From WHSW01 sp963742205 (GTDB taxonomy: Bacteria; Actinomycetota; Thermoleophilia; Solirubrobacterales; 70-9), in NCBI GenBank assembly GCA_963742205.1, contig CAVUKZ010000007.1:124001-188000 (forward strand): DNA of 64,000 nt, read 5' to 3'. The notes beneath the pieces were generated by a model that made no database searches, was not told the DNA's origin, and saw only the letters and a program-made list of their open reading frames with translations. Made by a program: the position numbers and the translations under genes. Shown here piece by piece: positions 1-8,300 of this stretch (position 1 is the stretch's first letter; each line of letters starts with the position of its first letter).

Positions 1-185
1 CCTACGCCTACCCGATCGTGATCCGCGCGGTCACCTCCCAGGACGCGATGACCGCCGACTGGGCGCGCCTGCCCTACGACCTGCTGGAGCGGGTCTCGAA
101 CCGGATCATCAACGAGGTCGCCGGCGTCAACCGCGTCGCCCTCGACATCAGCTCCAAGCCCCCCGCCACGATCGAGTGGGAGTAA
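1..185 (+). CDS. guaA: GMP synthase (glutamine-hydrolysing), C-terminal end only
   Basis: The first 60 codons readable in the window (frame starting at base 3) run to a TAA at 183-185. They contain the C-terminal dimerisation/active-site segment of GMP synthase: IVIRAVTSQDAMTADWARLP, then RVSNRIINEV, then the closing PPATIEWE typical of bacterial GuaA. The enzyme aminates XMP to GMP in purine synthesis. The start and the glutaminase and ATP-pyrophosphatase domains lie upstream of the window. Identification rests on this very conserved tail and is secure, although the gene is partial. Confidence 0.95.
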   Translation, partial: YAYPIVIRAVTSQDAMTADWARLPYDLLERVSNRIINEVAGVNRVALDISSKPPATIEWE

Positions 186-232
186 CGCCCGGGGCCTAGG
201 CCGGCGCGAGGGCTCGGGCCGGCGTGCGGCTG

Positions 233-400
233 GGTGGGACAGCCTGGGCGCCGCCCCCGCTGCTCAGCGAGGGATCGCGGCGCGAGCGGCGAGTTAAGCG
301 GCCTGAGGCCAGCTAACTCGACGTTCGCCCCACCGAGCGTCGACTCGCTCCCGCTATTCGGGACTCAGTCGACGCTCGCCGTCGAACGTCCCTCGCGCCG
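233..400. repeat. Intergenic repeat unit with GTCGAC inverted repeat
   Basis: The 224-bp gap between guaA and the flippase has no convincing gene. It holds a core CGCTGCTCAGCGAG near 258-271 and a potential stem AGTTAAGCGGCC/GGCCAGCTAACT near 293-318. It also has an inverted repeat, GAGCGTCGAC (335-344) against GTCGACGCTC (369-378). The same elements recur at 24556-24868, so this is a member of an interspersed intergenic repeat family. Function unknown; it may also act as a terminator between the convergent genes. Confidence 0.6.
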
Positions 401-409
401 GCTCGGCCG

Positions 410-1789
410 CTACCCGATCTCGTCCACCGCGGCGAGTTGCGCCTCCAGCTCGCGCGGGGATCCCGGCGCGATCTGGTCGGCGGTGACCGGGTGCGGGCTG
501 CGGTACAGGGCGTAGAGCAGGCCCGAGAGCACCGCCGCGGCCCCGGCGAACCCGACCTCGACCGTGCGGTAGGGGTCGAGCGGCTGGATCAGGTTGAAGA
601 TCACGAACGCGGTCGCGCACGCGACCCAGCAGACCGCGGCGCGTCGGGCCTGTCCCTGGGCGAGCGCCGCCTGGTTGAGGGCGGCGGCGGCCAGGTAGAA
701 GCCCATGCCGACGGCGACGATCGCCAGGCCGGCGCGGTCGTAGGTGAACTTGTCGCCGAACGCGAGCTGCATGACCTGCGGGCCGATCGCCAGCACGCCG
801 ACGGTCACCGCGGTGGCGAACGCGGCGACGATCATCAGCGTCGTGTTGATGGACATCCGGAACGCGTCCTCGCCGGTCGCGTCGCCGCGGGTGCGCAGCC
901 TGGTGAGGTGGGGGAGGAGGCTCGCGGCCACGGCCTGGAAGAGCAGCAGCGGCGCCCGCGCGACCATCAGCACGTTGAAGATGAACCCGGCCGCCGCGGC
1001 GTCGACGGTGGCGCGCACGAACAGGGCCCCGGAGCTCACCAGCACCTGCTCGGAGAGCATCATCAGCAGCACCGCCGCGGCGAAGGCACCGCCGCGCGCG
1101 AGCGTGAACTCGAGCCCCGCCTCGGTGGGGCCGTCGAGGTGGGACGTCGGGTGTCGCCGATGGCGGGCGATCGCGAACGGGAGCACGGTCATGCTCGCCA
1201 GCGGCGCCACCGCGATCCCGAGGGCCACCGCGTCGACGCCCTCGGCGATCCCGACAGCGACCGCGACCGGGAACATCAGCCGCGAGCCGCCCTCGAGCAC
1301 GAGCAGGGTCGCGTAGAGGCCGAACTGGCGCCGGCCGGCGAGGAAGCCGCGGGCGTAGTAGGCGCCGCCGAAGCCCGCGAGGCCGACGACCAAGACCCAG
1401 TAGAGGACGTCGCTGCCGTCGAGCAGGTGCTCGGTGATCGTCCCCTTGAGCGCAAGCAGCACCACCACCGCGAGCAGCGTCACGCCCCCCTGGATCAGGG
1501 CCGCGATGCGCAGCACGTGACCGCTGTGCTCGCCGAGCTCGTCGTGCTCGGCGAGCGTCCGCGAGAGCAGCTGCTCGATCGGCCGGAAGAGGGTCGCGGC
1601 GACGACGAAGTTGACCGACCAGAGGACGACGATCGTCCCGTAGTCGTCCTTGTCCAGCGTGTGCGATGAGACGGCGAAGAAGGCGTAGGCGAGCAGCCCG
1701 GCCGAGCCGAGCGCGAGCGTCAGCAGCCCGGCCGAGCGGCCGTAGCGGCGGGTCTCCTCGGCTGCGACCTCGTGGCTCACCGTGGCCAA
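410..1789 (-). CDS. Polysaccharide/lipid-linked oligosaccharide flippase (MOP superfamily)
   Basis: 459 aa, ATG at 1789. The protein is almost wholly hydrophobic, with about 12-14 predicted membrane segments starting at SAGLLTLALGSAGLLAYAFF (residues about 19-38). Charged cytoplasmic loops such as ARHRRHPTSH separate them. The layout and the N-terminal motif DKDDYGTIVVLW resemble Wzx/RfbX-like polysaccharide-biosynthesis flippases, which move lipid-linked glycans across the inner membrane. No glycosyltransferase operon surrounds it. It runs toward guaA and is transcribed away from the M23 pair's start, 10 bp downstream of the 1800-2612 gene, so it may be the last gene of that operon. Family membership is fairly sure; substrate unknown. 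Confidence 0.75.
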   Translation of the reverse strand: MATVSHEVAAEETRRYGRSAGLLTLALGSAGLLAYAFFAVSSHTLDKDDYGTIVVLWSVNFVVAATLFRPIEQLLSRTLAEHDELGEHSGHVLRIAALIQGGVTLLAVVVLLALKGTITEHLLDGSDVLYWVLVVGLAGFGGAYYARGFLAGRRQFGLYATLLVLEGGSRLMFPVAVAVGIAEGVDAVALGIAVAPLASMTVLPFAIARHRRHPTSHLDGPTEAGLEFTLARGGAFAAAVLLMMLSEQVLVSSGALFVRATVDAAAAGFIFNVLMVARAPLLLFQAVAASLLPHLTRLRTRGDATGEDAFRMSINTTLMIVAAFATAVTVGVLAIGPQVMQLAFGDKFTYDRAGLAIVAVGMGFYLAAAALNQAALAQGQARRAAVCWVACATAFVIFNLIQPLDPYRTVEVGFAGAAAVLSGLLYALYRSPHPVTADQIAPGSPRELEAQLAAVDEIG

Positions 1790-1799
1790 GCTACTCGCA

Positions 1800-2612
1800 C
1801 TAGGAGAAGGAATCCCAGGCCCGCAGGGCCGGAGCCGGGTCGGTGGGCGACCCGTCGTGGTAGCCGTGAGGCCACAGTTCGAAGTGCAGTTGGCAGAACT
1901 CGCTGCGGGCGTTGCCGGTCTTGCCCACGCGTCCGATCCGCGCTCCGGTGCGCACGCGCTCGCCCTCGGAGAGCGGGGTCGGCGCCTCCATGTGGGCGTA
2001 GAAGTAGTCGCGCTGCGTCGCGAGGCCGTCGATGAGCACGTAGTAGCCGTAGAGCGCGTCGCTGTAACCGGTCGCCTGCACGCGGCCCCCGCGGGCGGCG
2101 ATCAGCGGCGTCCCGCACGCCGAGGGCAGGTCCTGGCCCTCGTGCACGCGCCCGCCGCTCCGCGGGGCACCGAAGACGTCGCCGTAGGAGTGCGGGCCCA
2201 CCACGGGGAAGACGTGGTCGTGGAACTCGAAGCGGCCGAGCCGGGCGCCTTGGTGGCCCGCCGGCCCCGCGCGCAACTCGTAGGTGCCGTCGCCCGGGAC
2301 GCCGCGGTCGCCACGGCGACCGTCCCACCGCAGCTCGTGCACCTTGCCGGGAGCGAGGCCGTGCTTGACCCACCTGCGCACCGGGCGCCCGCTGCCGGCG
2401 TGGACGACCTTGACCACAACGTCGACTCGCCGCTGGGCCCGGAACGCGAAGCGCGCGCGCACCGGCCGCTTGCCGTCGAAGTAGGCGACGGCGGGCTTCA
2501 CGTCGTGCGCGCGCACGGAGAAGCCCGCTCCGGTTGGCGCCGCCGCCGCGATGGCGACCGCGCAGGCGCAGGCGCAGAGCAGGGCAGCGCCGGTGGCGCC
2601 CGCGAGCTTCAT
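1800..2612 (-). CDS. M23-family peptidase-like protein, probably catalytically impaired
   Basis: 270 aa with an N-terminal signal peptide (hydrophobic run, residues about 5-25). A FlgD-like Ig segment follows (RWDGRRGDRGVPGDGTYEL), then a C-terminal LytM/M23 domain. The first zinc motif HEGQD is present and YFYAHM is present. The HxH motif reads FCQLHFELW: the first histidine, the general base in lysostaphin-type enzymes, is Gln (codon CAA). The paralogue 5 bp upstream keeps CHLHFEIW. So this copy probably binds zinc or peptidoglycan but cuts poorly or not at all, possibly as a regulator like EnvC/NlpD. It is co-transcribed with the active copy behind a c-di-AMP riboswitch. Confidence 0.85.
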   Translation of the reverse strand: MKLAGATGAALLCACACAVAIAAAAPTGAGFSVRAHDVKPAVAYFDGKRPVRARFAFRAQRRVDVVVKVVHAGSGRPVRRWVKHGLAPGKVHELRWDGRRGDRGVPGDGTYELRAGPAGHQGARLGRFEFHDHVFPVVGPHSYGDVFGAPRSGGRVHEGQDLPSACGTPLIAARGGRVQATGYSDALYGYYVLIDGLATQRDYFYAHMEAPTPLSEGERVRTGARIGRVGKTGNARSEFCQLHFELWPHGYHDGSPTDPAPALRAWDSFS

Positions 2613-2616
2613 CGGC

Positions 2617-3459
2617 TCAGCTCCAGTCGTCCCAGGTGTGCAGCAGGTTGCCGACCGACGGCATCGGGCTGCCGCCCTCGTACCAGCCGGGGGCCGTCCA
2701 GATCTCGAAGTGCAGGTGGCACCCCGTCGCGTTGCCCGTCTGGCCGACGCTGCCGATCACCTGCCCGGTGCGCACGCGGTCGCCCTCCTCCAGGAGCGAG
2801 GGCTCGGCCATATGGGCGTAGAAGGTGTCGAGCTTCGTCGCCTTGCCGTCGATGACGATGTAGTTGCCGGCCGCGGATTGGACGTCCTTCGTCTGGACCC
2901 TGCCGCCCCTGGCGGCCAGGATCGGGCTCCCGCACTCCGCGAACACGTCCTGGCCCTCGTGGTTGCGCCCGGCGCCGAAGCCGTCGCCGTAGCTGTGGCG
3001 GACGGTGAGCGGGAAACGGTAGGAGTGCCAGGCGAAACCGGCGTCGCTCGTCGTCTCGGTCGCGCCGCCGGCGGCGCTCCCGATCCGGAACTTGTAGTCA
3101 CCGTCGGGGGCCGTGGTGCCGTCGGCCAGCTTGCCGTCCCACTTGGCGACGTTGGTGGTGTTCGGCAGCGCCGCGGGCGCGACGAACGTGGTCACCGGCT
3201 GGCGCGTCGCCCGGTCGACGATCTCGACCAGGACGTCGGTGGCGGCCTCGCCGGTGAACACGTAGGAGACCTTCGGCTTGCGCTTGCCGTCGAAGTAGGT
3301 GTGGTGGGGCTTGGCCTCCGCCGCGGTGAGCTTGAAGGCGGTGCCGGTCTGGGCGGCGGCTGGGCCGGCGGCGATCAGGCTGCCCGCGACCACGATCGCC
3401 ACGACGACCGAGATCCGGTTTTGCCAACCGCGCCTCTTCCTGGGCGCCTTGGCCTGCAT
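2617..3459 (-). CDS. Secreted M23-family peptidoglycan endopeptidase
   Basis: 280 aa. Signal peptide or signal anchor around VVVAIVVAGSLIAAGPAAAQ (residues about 18-37). A FlgD-like Ig segment (KWDGKLADGTTAPDGDYKF) follows, then a complete M23 domain with HEGQD, FYAHM and CHLHFEIW. All zinc and catalytic histidines are present. These enzymes cut peptide cross-links of the cell wall during growth. ATG at 3459 sits about 20 bases after the riboswitch, preceded by a purine-rich GAGAAAGAGAGG. Tandem paralogue downstream. The combination of riboswitch and cell-wall hydrolase is a known theme for c-di-AMP. Confidence 0.92.
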   Translation of the reverse strand: MQAKAPRKRRGWQNRISVVVAIVVAGSLIAAGPAAAQTGTAFKLTAAEAKPHHTYFDGKRKPKVSYVFTGEAATDVLVEIVDRATRQPVTTFVAPAALPNTTNVAKWDGKLADGTTAPDGDYKFRIGSAAGGATETTSDAGFAWHSYRFPLTVRHSYGDGFGAGRNHEGQDVFAECGSPILAARGGRVQTKDVQSAAGNYIVIDGKATKLDTFYAHMAEPSLLEEGDRVRTGQVIGSVGQTGNATGCHLHFEIWTAPGWYEGGSPMPSVGNLLHTWDDWS

Positions 3460-3480
3460 CGCTGCGAGCCTCTCTTTCTC

Positions 3481-3632
3481 GAGCCTGCGGGGTTAGCTGA
3501 CGGGCTCGCGCCGAAAGAGCGGCGCTACGGGCTGAGTCCTGTGCCCGATTCGCCCCTGGAACGGTGTTCGACGCCGTTCCAACGGTTCCCCCGCTCCCGG
3601 CGGCGTACCGCGCGGGATTCGGCAGGTTTGCG
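3481..3632 (-). ncRNA. c-di-AMP riboswitch (ydaO-yuaA class)
   Basis: Read on the minus strand, the leader of the M23 pair contains the conserved blocks of the ydaO/yuaA aptamer in order. They are CCUGCCGAAUCC, then GGAGCGGGGGAACC, then a variable hairpin (GGAACGGCGUCGAACACCGUUCC), then GGGGCGAAUCGGGC. After these come a GCGCCGC...GCGGCGC-type arm and CGAGCCCGUCAGCUAACCCC followed by GCAGGC. In Actinobacteria this riboswitch controls cell-wall hydrolases and turns expression off when c-di-AMP is high; that is established knowledge. A possible -10 element TATACT lies at 3639-3644. Boundaries are approximate, and a covariance search with the Rfam ydaO model would settle them. Confidence 0.88.
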
Positions 3633-3756
3633 GCGCGCAGTATAGACCTGTACCCACGATCGCTCCAGCGGCTCGCGAAGTGGCTAACATCACTCGGCCG
3701 CGCCCGGAGCGAGCGTTCTCGGGGGCGGCTTTTCGTACGCCCACGGGCGCAGTCCG

Positions 3757-4191
3757 ATGAAGACCTACGTAGCGACACCCGCCGACCGCCAGCGTGACTG
3801 GTACGTCGTCGACGCCGAGGGCAAGACTCTAGGGCGGTTGGCGACCCAGATCGCCAACGCGTTGCGCGGCAAGCGCAAGCCCGAGTACACGCCTCACTGC
3901 GACACCGGCGACTTCGTGGTCGTCGTGAACGCGGAGAAGATCGCGGTCACCGGCAACAAGCGCCACGACAAGCTCTACTGGCGCCACAGCGGCTATCCGG
4001 GAGGCATCCGCTCGCGGACCCTCGAGGAGATGCTCGCCCGCCGGCCCGAGGAAGTGATCCGCAAGGCGGTCCACGGGATGCTGCCGCGCAACCGGCTCGC
4101 CCGCCAGCAGATGCGCAAGCTCAAGGTCTACGCGGGCCCCGAGCACCCCCACGCCGCCCAGCAGCCGAAGCCACTGGAGATCGAGACCTGA
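3757..4191 (+). CDS. rplM: 50S ribosomal protein L13
   Basis: 144 aa, the usual L13 length. Family hallmarks are DWYVVDAEGKTLGRLA near the N-terminus, KIAVTGNK(R), YWRHSGYPGGI, and HGMLPRNRLARQQM in the C-terminal half. L13 binds 23S rRNA early in 50S assembly. The stop overlaps the start of rpsI (TGATG at 4189-4193), the normal rplM-rpsI pairing. It is transcribed divergently from the riboswitch-M23 operon; the intervening 120 bp must hold both promoters. ATG 3757 is supported by the conserved N-terminus MKTYVATP. Confidence 0.97.
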   Translation: MKTYVATPADRQRDWYVVDAEGKTLGRLATQIANALRGKRKPEYTPHCDTGDFVVVVNAEKIAVTGNKRHDKLYWRHSGYPGGIRSRTLEEMLARRPEEVIRKAVHGMLPRNRLARQQMRKLKVYAGPEHPHAAQQPKPLEIET

Positions 4192-5034
4192 TGAACGACG
4201 AGCCCGAGCAGAACCCGGACGCCGGCGAGCCCGAGGCGAACGAGCCCGAGCAGCCGCAGGCAGACGCGGCTCCCGACCAGCCGGAGGCCCCCGCCGACCC
4301 GCCCGAGACGCCCGCTGCCGAGGAGCCGCCCGCGCCCGCCGCCGAGGAGCAGCCCGCGGCCGAGGAAGCTCCCGCGCCCGCCCGCCGACGAGGAGCCCGC
4401 GCCCGCCGCCGAGGAGCAGCCCGCGCAGCCAGCGCCGGCACGCGCCTCCCAGGATGCCCCGAAGGCCAAGGATCAGGCCCCCGGGGCCGACCTCGAGCCG
4501 ATCGCCCTGGAGCCGGAGCGCGAGCTCTCGGCCGAGGAGCGCGCCCGGCTCGAGGCCGAGGAGGAGGAGCGCGCCCGGCTCGAGGCCGAGGCCGAGGCCG
4601 GTGACGAGCCCGTCGCCCGCAGCGGCCCGCAGGTGCAGCTGTCCGCCGACGCCCGGATCCAGGCGACCGGCAAGCGCAAGAGCTCGATCGCACGCGTGAT
4701 CGTGCTGCCCGGCAGCGGCACGTTCGAGGTCAACGGCAAGCCGCTCGACGAATACTTCCCGCGCCAGTACCTGCGGTCGATGGCGCGTCAGCCGCTGCTC
4801 ACCGCGGGCTACGAGTCGACCGTCGACGTCACCGTCCGCGTCCACGGCGGTGGGATCACCGGCCAGGCCGGTGCGGTCCGCCACGGGGTCGCCCGGGCGC
4901 TGACCGACATCGACCCGGAGCTCCGGCCCGAGCTCAAGCGTCGCGGCCTTCTGACGCGCGATGCGCGCAAGAAGGAGCGCCGCAAGGCGGGCCTCAAGAA
5001 GGCGCGTAAGCGCCCGCAGTTCAGCAAGCGCTAG
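4191..5034 (+). CDS. rpsI: 30S ribosomal protein S9 with long acidic N-terminal extension; +1 frameshift
   Basis: The core S9 (from about 4650) is complete: ATGKRKSSIARVIVLPGSG, GGGITGQAGAVRHGVARAL, and the C-terminal tail KARKRPQFSKR that reaches the decoding site. It is preceded in register by about 145 residues rich in Pro, Ala, Glu and Asp, including a repeated ERARLEAE. The ATG at 4191 overlaps the rplM stop. The extension starts in one frame, and at about 4378-4384 (GCCCGCCCGCCGAC) one surplus base moves the reading into the S9 frame. Deleting one C restores a single 280-aa ORF. Either a sequence error or a real frameshift. S9 cores are about 130 aa, so this extension is unusually long. 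Confidence 0.9.
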
Positions 5035-5044
5035 ACCGCCGGGC

Positions 5045-6358
5045 TTGGCCGCGCAGCTGTTCGGAACCGACGGCGTCCGTGGGGTCGCCGGCGACCTGCT
5101 GACGCCCGAGCTCGCCGTGGCCCTCGGCCGGGCGGCGACCGCCGAGTGCGCGTCGCCACGCCCGCAGGTGCTGTTGATCCGCGACACGCGCGAATCGGGG
5201 CCGATGCTCGAGTCCGGGCTCGCGGCCGGAATCGCGGGTGCCGGCGGCGACGCCCTCATCGGCGGCGTGCTGCCCACGCCGGCCGCCTCGGTGCTCGTGC
5301 GCCGGCTGGGGCTCGACCTGGCCGCGGTCATCTCCGCCTCCCACAACCCGTGGCGCGACAACGGGATCAAGTTCTTCGGCCCGGACGGGCGCAAGCTGGG
5401 AGCCGAGGCCGAGGCGCGGATCGAGGCCGCGGTCGCCGGGTCGGTCTCGCCCACGGGGTCGGACATCGGCCGCGTGAGGCTGCTCGAGGGCGGGCTCGAC
5501 GATTACCTGCGCGAGCTCGAGCGCAAGTTCACGCTCGACCTCACCGGACGCCGGATCGTGCTCGACTGCGCCAACGGGGCAGCGCACCGGGCCGCGCCGG
5601 CGATCTTCACGCGCCTCGGCGCCGACGTCGTCACGCTCGGCGACGAGCCCGACGGGCGCAACATCAACGACGGCTGCGGCTCCACCCACCCCGAGCCGCT
5701 GGCCGAGCGCGTGGTCGCCGAGGGCGCCGCGGTCGGTTTCGCCTTCGACGGCGACGCCGACCGGCTGATCGCGGTCGACGCGTCCGGCGCTGTGCGCGAC
5801 GGCGACGAGGCGATCGCCCTGATCGCCATGCATCTTGCGGGCGCCGGCACGCTCGACGGCGGCGTCGCCGTGACCGTGATGAGCAACTACGGCTTCCACC
5901 AGGCGATGGACGAGGCCGGCATCGAGGTTGCGACCACCGCGGTCGGCGATCGCCATGTGAGCGCCGAGCTCGAGCGGCGCGACTGGGCACTCGGGGGCGA
6001 GCAGTCCGGCCACCTCATCTGGAGGGACTTCGCGCCGACCGGCGACGGCATCGCCGCCGCGCTGCTGATGCTCGCGGCGCTCGGTGATCGAGACCTGGCC
6101 GACGTGTCGCCGATGACCCAGCTCCCACAGGTGCTGGTGAACGTCGAGGTCGCCGACCGCGAGGCCGTGCAGGACGCCGCGCCGCTGTGGACGGCGGTCG
6201 AGGACGAGGGCGCAAAGCTCGAGGGCCGCGGCCGGATCCTCGTCCGGCCGTCGGGGACGGAGCCCCTGGTGCGGGTCATGGTCGAGGCGCCGAGTGAGGA
6301 AGAGGCGCAGCAGGTGTGCGATCGGCTGGTGGGGGTCGTTCGAAGCGAGCTCGGGTAA
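5045..6358 (+). CDS. glmM: Phosphoglucosamine mutase
   Basis: 437 aa from TTG 5045, giving MAAQLFGTDGVRGVAGDLL, the family's usual N-terminus; upstream in-frame starts would fall inside rpsI. The phosphoserine loop ISASHNPWRDNGIKFFG, the metal loop FDGDADRL, the sugar loop GGEQSGHL and the phosphate-binding RPSGTEPLVRVM are all present. It converts glucosamine-6-P to glucosamine-1-P on the way to UDP-GlcNAc. The gene lies 10 bp after rpsI and is followed by glmS, so the two consecutive hexosamine enzymes sit together as in many Actinobacteria. Confidence 0.96.
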   Translation: MAAQLFGTDGVRGVAGDLLTPELAVALGRAATAECASPRPQVLLIRDTRESGPMLESGLAAGIAGAGGDALIGGVLPTPAASVLVRRLGLDLAAVISASHNPWRDNGIKFFGPDGRKLGAEAEARIEAAVAGSVSPTGSDIGRVRLLEGGLDDYLRELERKFTLDLTGRRIVLDCANGAAHRAAPAIFTRLGADVVTLGDEPDGRNINDGCGSTHPEPLAERVVAEGAAVGFAFDGDADRLIAVDASGAVRDGDEAIALIAMHLAGAGTLDGGVAVTVMSNYGFHQAMDEAGIEVATTAVGDRHVSAELERRDWALGGEQSGHLIWRDFAPTGDGIAAALLMLAALGDRDLADVSPMTQLPQVLVNVEVADREAVQDAAPLWTAVEDEGAKLEGRGRILVRPSGTEPLVRVMVEAPSEEEAQQVCDRLVGVVRSELG

Positions 6359-6420
6359 CACAGGCCACTGGCGAGTGACGCGCACAAAACTCACCAGCCT
6401 GGCTCTACCCTGTCCGCACC

Positions 6421-8298
6421 ATGTGCGGAATCGTCGGCTATGTAGGCAAGCGTCCGTGCCGTGATCTGATCGTCGCCGGGCTCGAGAAGCTCGAGTACCG
6501 CGGCTACGACTCGGCGGGCATCTCGCTGCTCGCGGACGGCCACATCGACTCCGTGCGCGCGGTCGGCAACCTCGCCAACCTGCGCGAGGCCGTCGGCCTG
6601 GTCGCCGACCAGCCGGTCTCGACGATCGGCGAGGGCGCGGTGGCGGTCGCCGCCCCGCCCGCGACGATCGGCCTCGGCCACACTCGCTGGGCGACGCACG
6701 GGCGAGTGACCGAGGAGAACGCCCACCCGCACGGAGACTGCGCCGACAACGTCCACATCGTGCTCAACGGCATCGTCGAGAACCACGCGGAGCTGCGCCG
6801 GGATCTCACCGCGGACGGTCACATCTTCAGCTCCGACACCGACGCTGAGATCGTCGCCCACCTGATCGAGAAGCACTACGACGGCGACCTGACCGAGGCG
6901 GTCCGCGCCTCGTTCGCGGACATGCGCGGTCACTACGCCTTCGTCGCCATGCACGCGGACAACGCGCACACGCTGGTCGCCGCGCGCCAGGAGTGCCCGC
7001 TGATCGTCGGGCTGGGCGATGGCGAGACCTTCGTCGCGTCGGCGATCCCCGCCTTCCTGGCGGAGACCCGGACGGCGCTCGGGCTCAAGAACGGCGAGAT
7101 CGTGACCGTGGACCCCGACGGCGCCCGGATCATCGATCGCGACGGCAACCCGATCGAGCGCGAGGTCCTCGAGGTCACCTGGGACGAGGACACGGCCGAG
7201 AAGGGCGGCTACGAGACCTTCATGCTGAAGGAGATCCACGAGCAGGCCGACTCGGTCGCCGAGACGATCACCGACCGCCTCCCCGGGCTCGACGCCGTGG
7301 ACCTTTCCGAGCTCGAGCTGTCGGCGGAGCTGATCTCCGGCGTCCGCCGGATCGTGATCGTCGCGTGCGGCACCAGCTACCACGCCGGGCTCGTCGGCCG
7401 GTACGCGATCGAGCAGTGGGCCCGGGTGCCGGTTGAGATGGATATCGCTTCGGAGTTCCGCTACCGCGACCCCGTGATCGGGTCCGACGACCTGGTGATC
7501 GGGATCACCCAGTCGGGCGAGACGGCCGACACGCTCGCGGCGATGCGGCTGGCGCGCGAGAAGGGCGCGACCGTGCTCGCGATCACCAACATCATGGGCA
7601 GCCAGGCCACGCGCGACGCGGACTCCGTGCTGCTGACCAGGGCGGGGTTGGAGATCGGGGTCGCCGCAACGAAGACGTTCACCGCCCAGGTCGCGGCCAT
7701 GTACCTCTTCGGGCTCTGGGTCGCCCAGATCCGCGGCAGCCTGGAGCCGGAGCGGATCGCGGAGCTGATCGCCGAGCTCAAGCATCTGCCGAGCAAGATC
7801 CAGGAGACCCTGGTCGCAAACGAGCAACCGGTGCGGGCGATCGCCCGCAGCCACCACAAGCAGCGGTTCTTCCTCTACCTCGGTCGCAACGTCGGCCTGG
7901 CGGTGTGCCTCGAGGGGGCCTTGAAGCTGAAGGAGATCTCCTACATCCCCACCGACGCCTACGCGGCCGGGGAGATGAAGCACGGCCCGATCGCCCTGCT
8001 CGACGAGCAGACACCGGTGGTCACAATCGCCACCGACAGCCCCGTCCTCGACAAGGTGCTGTCCAACGTCGCCGAGGTTCGCGCGCGAGGCGCCGACGTG
8101 ATCGGGGTCGCAACCGAGGGCTCGGAGCAGGTCGCCGAGGCCTGCGACCAGACGCTGTTCGTGCCGAGAACCGACTGGATACTGCAGCCGATATTGGCCG
8201 TCCTGCCGCTGCAGCTGCTCGCGTACCACATCGCCCGTCTCAACGGGCTCAATGTCGATCAGCCGCGCAACCTCGCGAAGACCGTCACGGTTGAGTGA
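6421..8298 (+). CDS. glmS: Glutamine-fructose-6-phosphate aminotransferase (isomerising)
   Basis: 625 aa starting MCGIVGYVG, so the catalytic Cys is residue 2 after Met removal. The N-terminal class-II glutaminase domain shows YRGYDSAGIS and HTRWATHG. Two SIS sugar-isomerase domains follow (CGTSYHAG and SQSGETADTLAA; EGALKLKEISYIPTDAYAAG). The C-terminus is PRNLAKTVTVE as in all GlmS. It makes glucosamine-6-P from fructose-6-P and glutamine, the entry step to peptidoglycan precursors, and feeds GlmM encoded just upstream. No glmS ribozyme is evident in the 62-bp leader. Confidence 0.97.
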   Translation: MCGIVGYVGKRPCRDLIVAGLEKLEYRGYDSAGISLLADGHIDSVRAVGNLANLREAVGLVADQPVSTIGEGAVAVAAPPATIGLGHTRWATHGRVTEENAHPHGDCADNVHIVLNGIVENHAELRRDLTADGHIFSSDTDAEIVAHLIEKHYDGDLTEAVRASFADMRGHYAFVAMHADNAHTLVAARQECPLIVGLGDGETFVASAIPAFLAETRTALGLKNGEIVTVDPDGARIIDRDGNPIEREVLEVTWDEDTAEKGGYETFMLKEIHEQADSVAETITDRLPGLDAVDLSELELSAELISGVRRIVIVACGTSYHAGLVGRYAIEQWARVPVEMDIASEFRYRDPVIGSDDLVIGITQSGETADTLAAMRLAREKGATVLAITNIMGSQATRDADSVLLTRAGLEIGVAATKTFTAQVAAMYLFGLWVAQIRGSLEPERIAELIAELKHLPSKIQETLVANEQPVRAIARSHHKQRFFLYLGRNVGLAVCLEGALKLKEISYIPTDAYAAGEMKHGPIALLDEQTPVVTIATDSPVLDKVLSNVAEVRARGADVIGVATEGSEQVAEACDQTLFVPRTDWILQPILAVLPLQLLAYHIARLNGLNVDQPRNLAKTVTVE

Positions 8299-8300
8299 CG

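Noticed and set aside
437..1669. Long open frame opposite the flippase gene, and similar long frames opposite glmS (6391-8229), nnr-alr (10698-13343), the repeat protein and ctaE
   Set aside because: High GC makes the antisense frames open; the translations are Arg/His/Asp/Gly-rich with no family motifs, and the opposite strand has clear genes.
6359..6420. glmS ribozyme upstream of glmS
   Set aside because: Only 62 bp separate glmM and glmS, with no resemblance to the ribozyme core, which is mainly found in Firmicutes.
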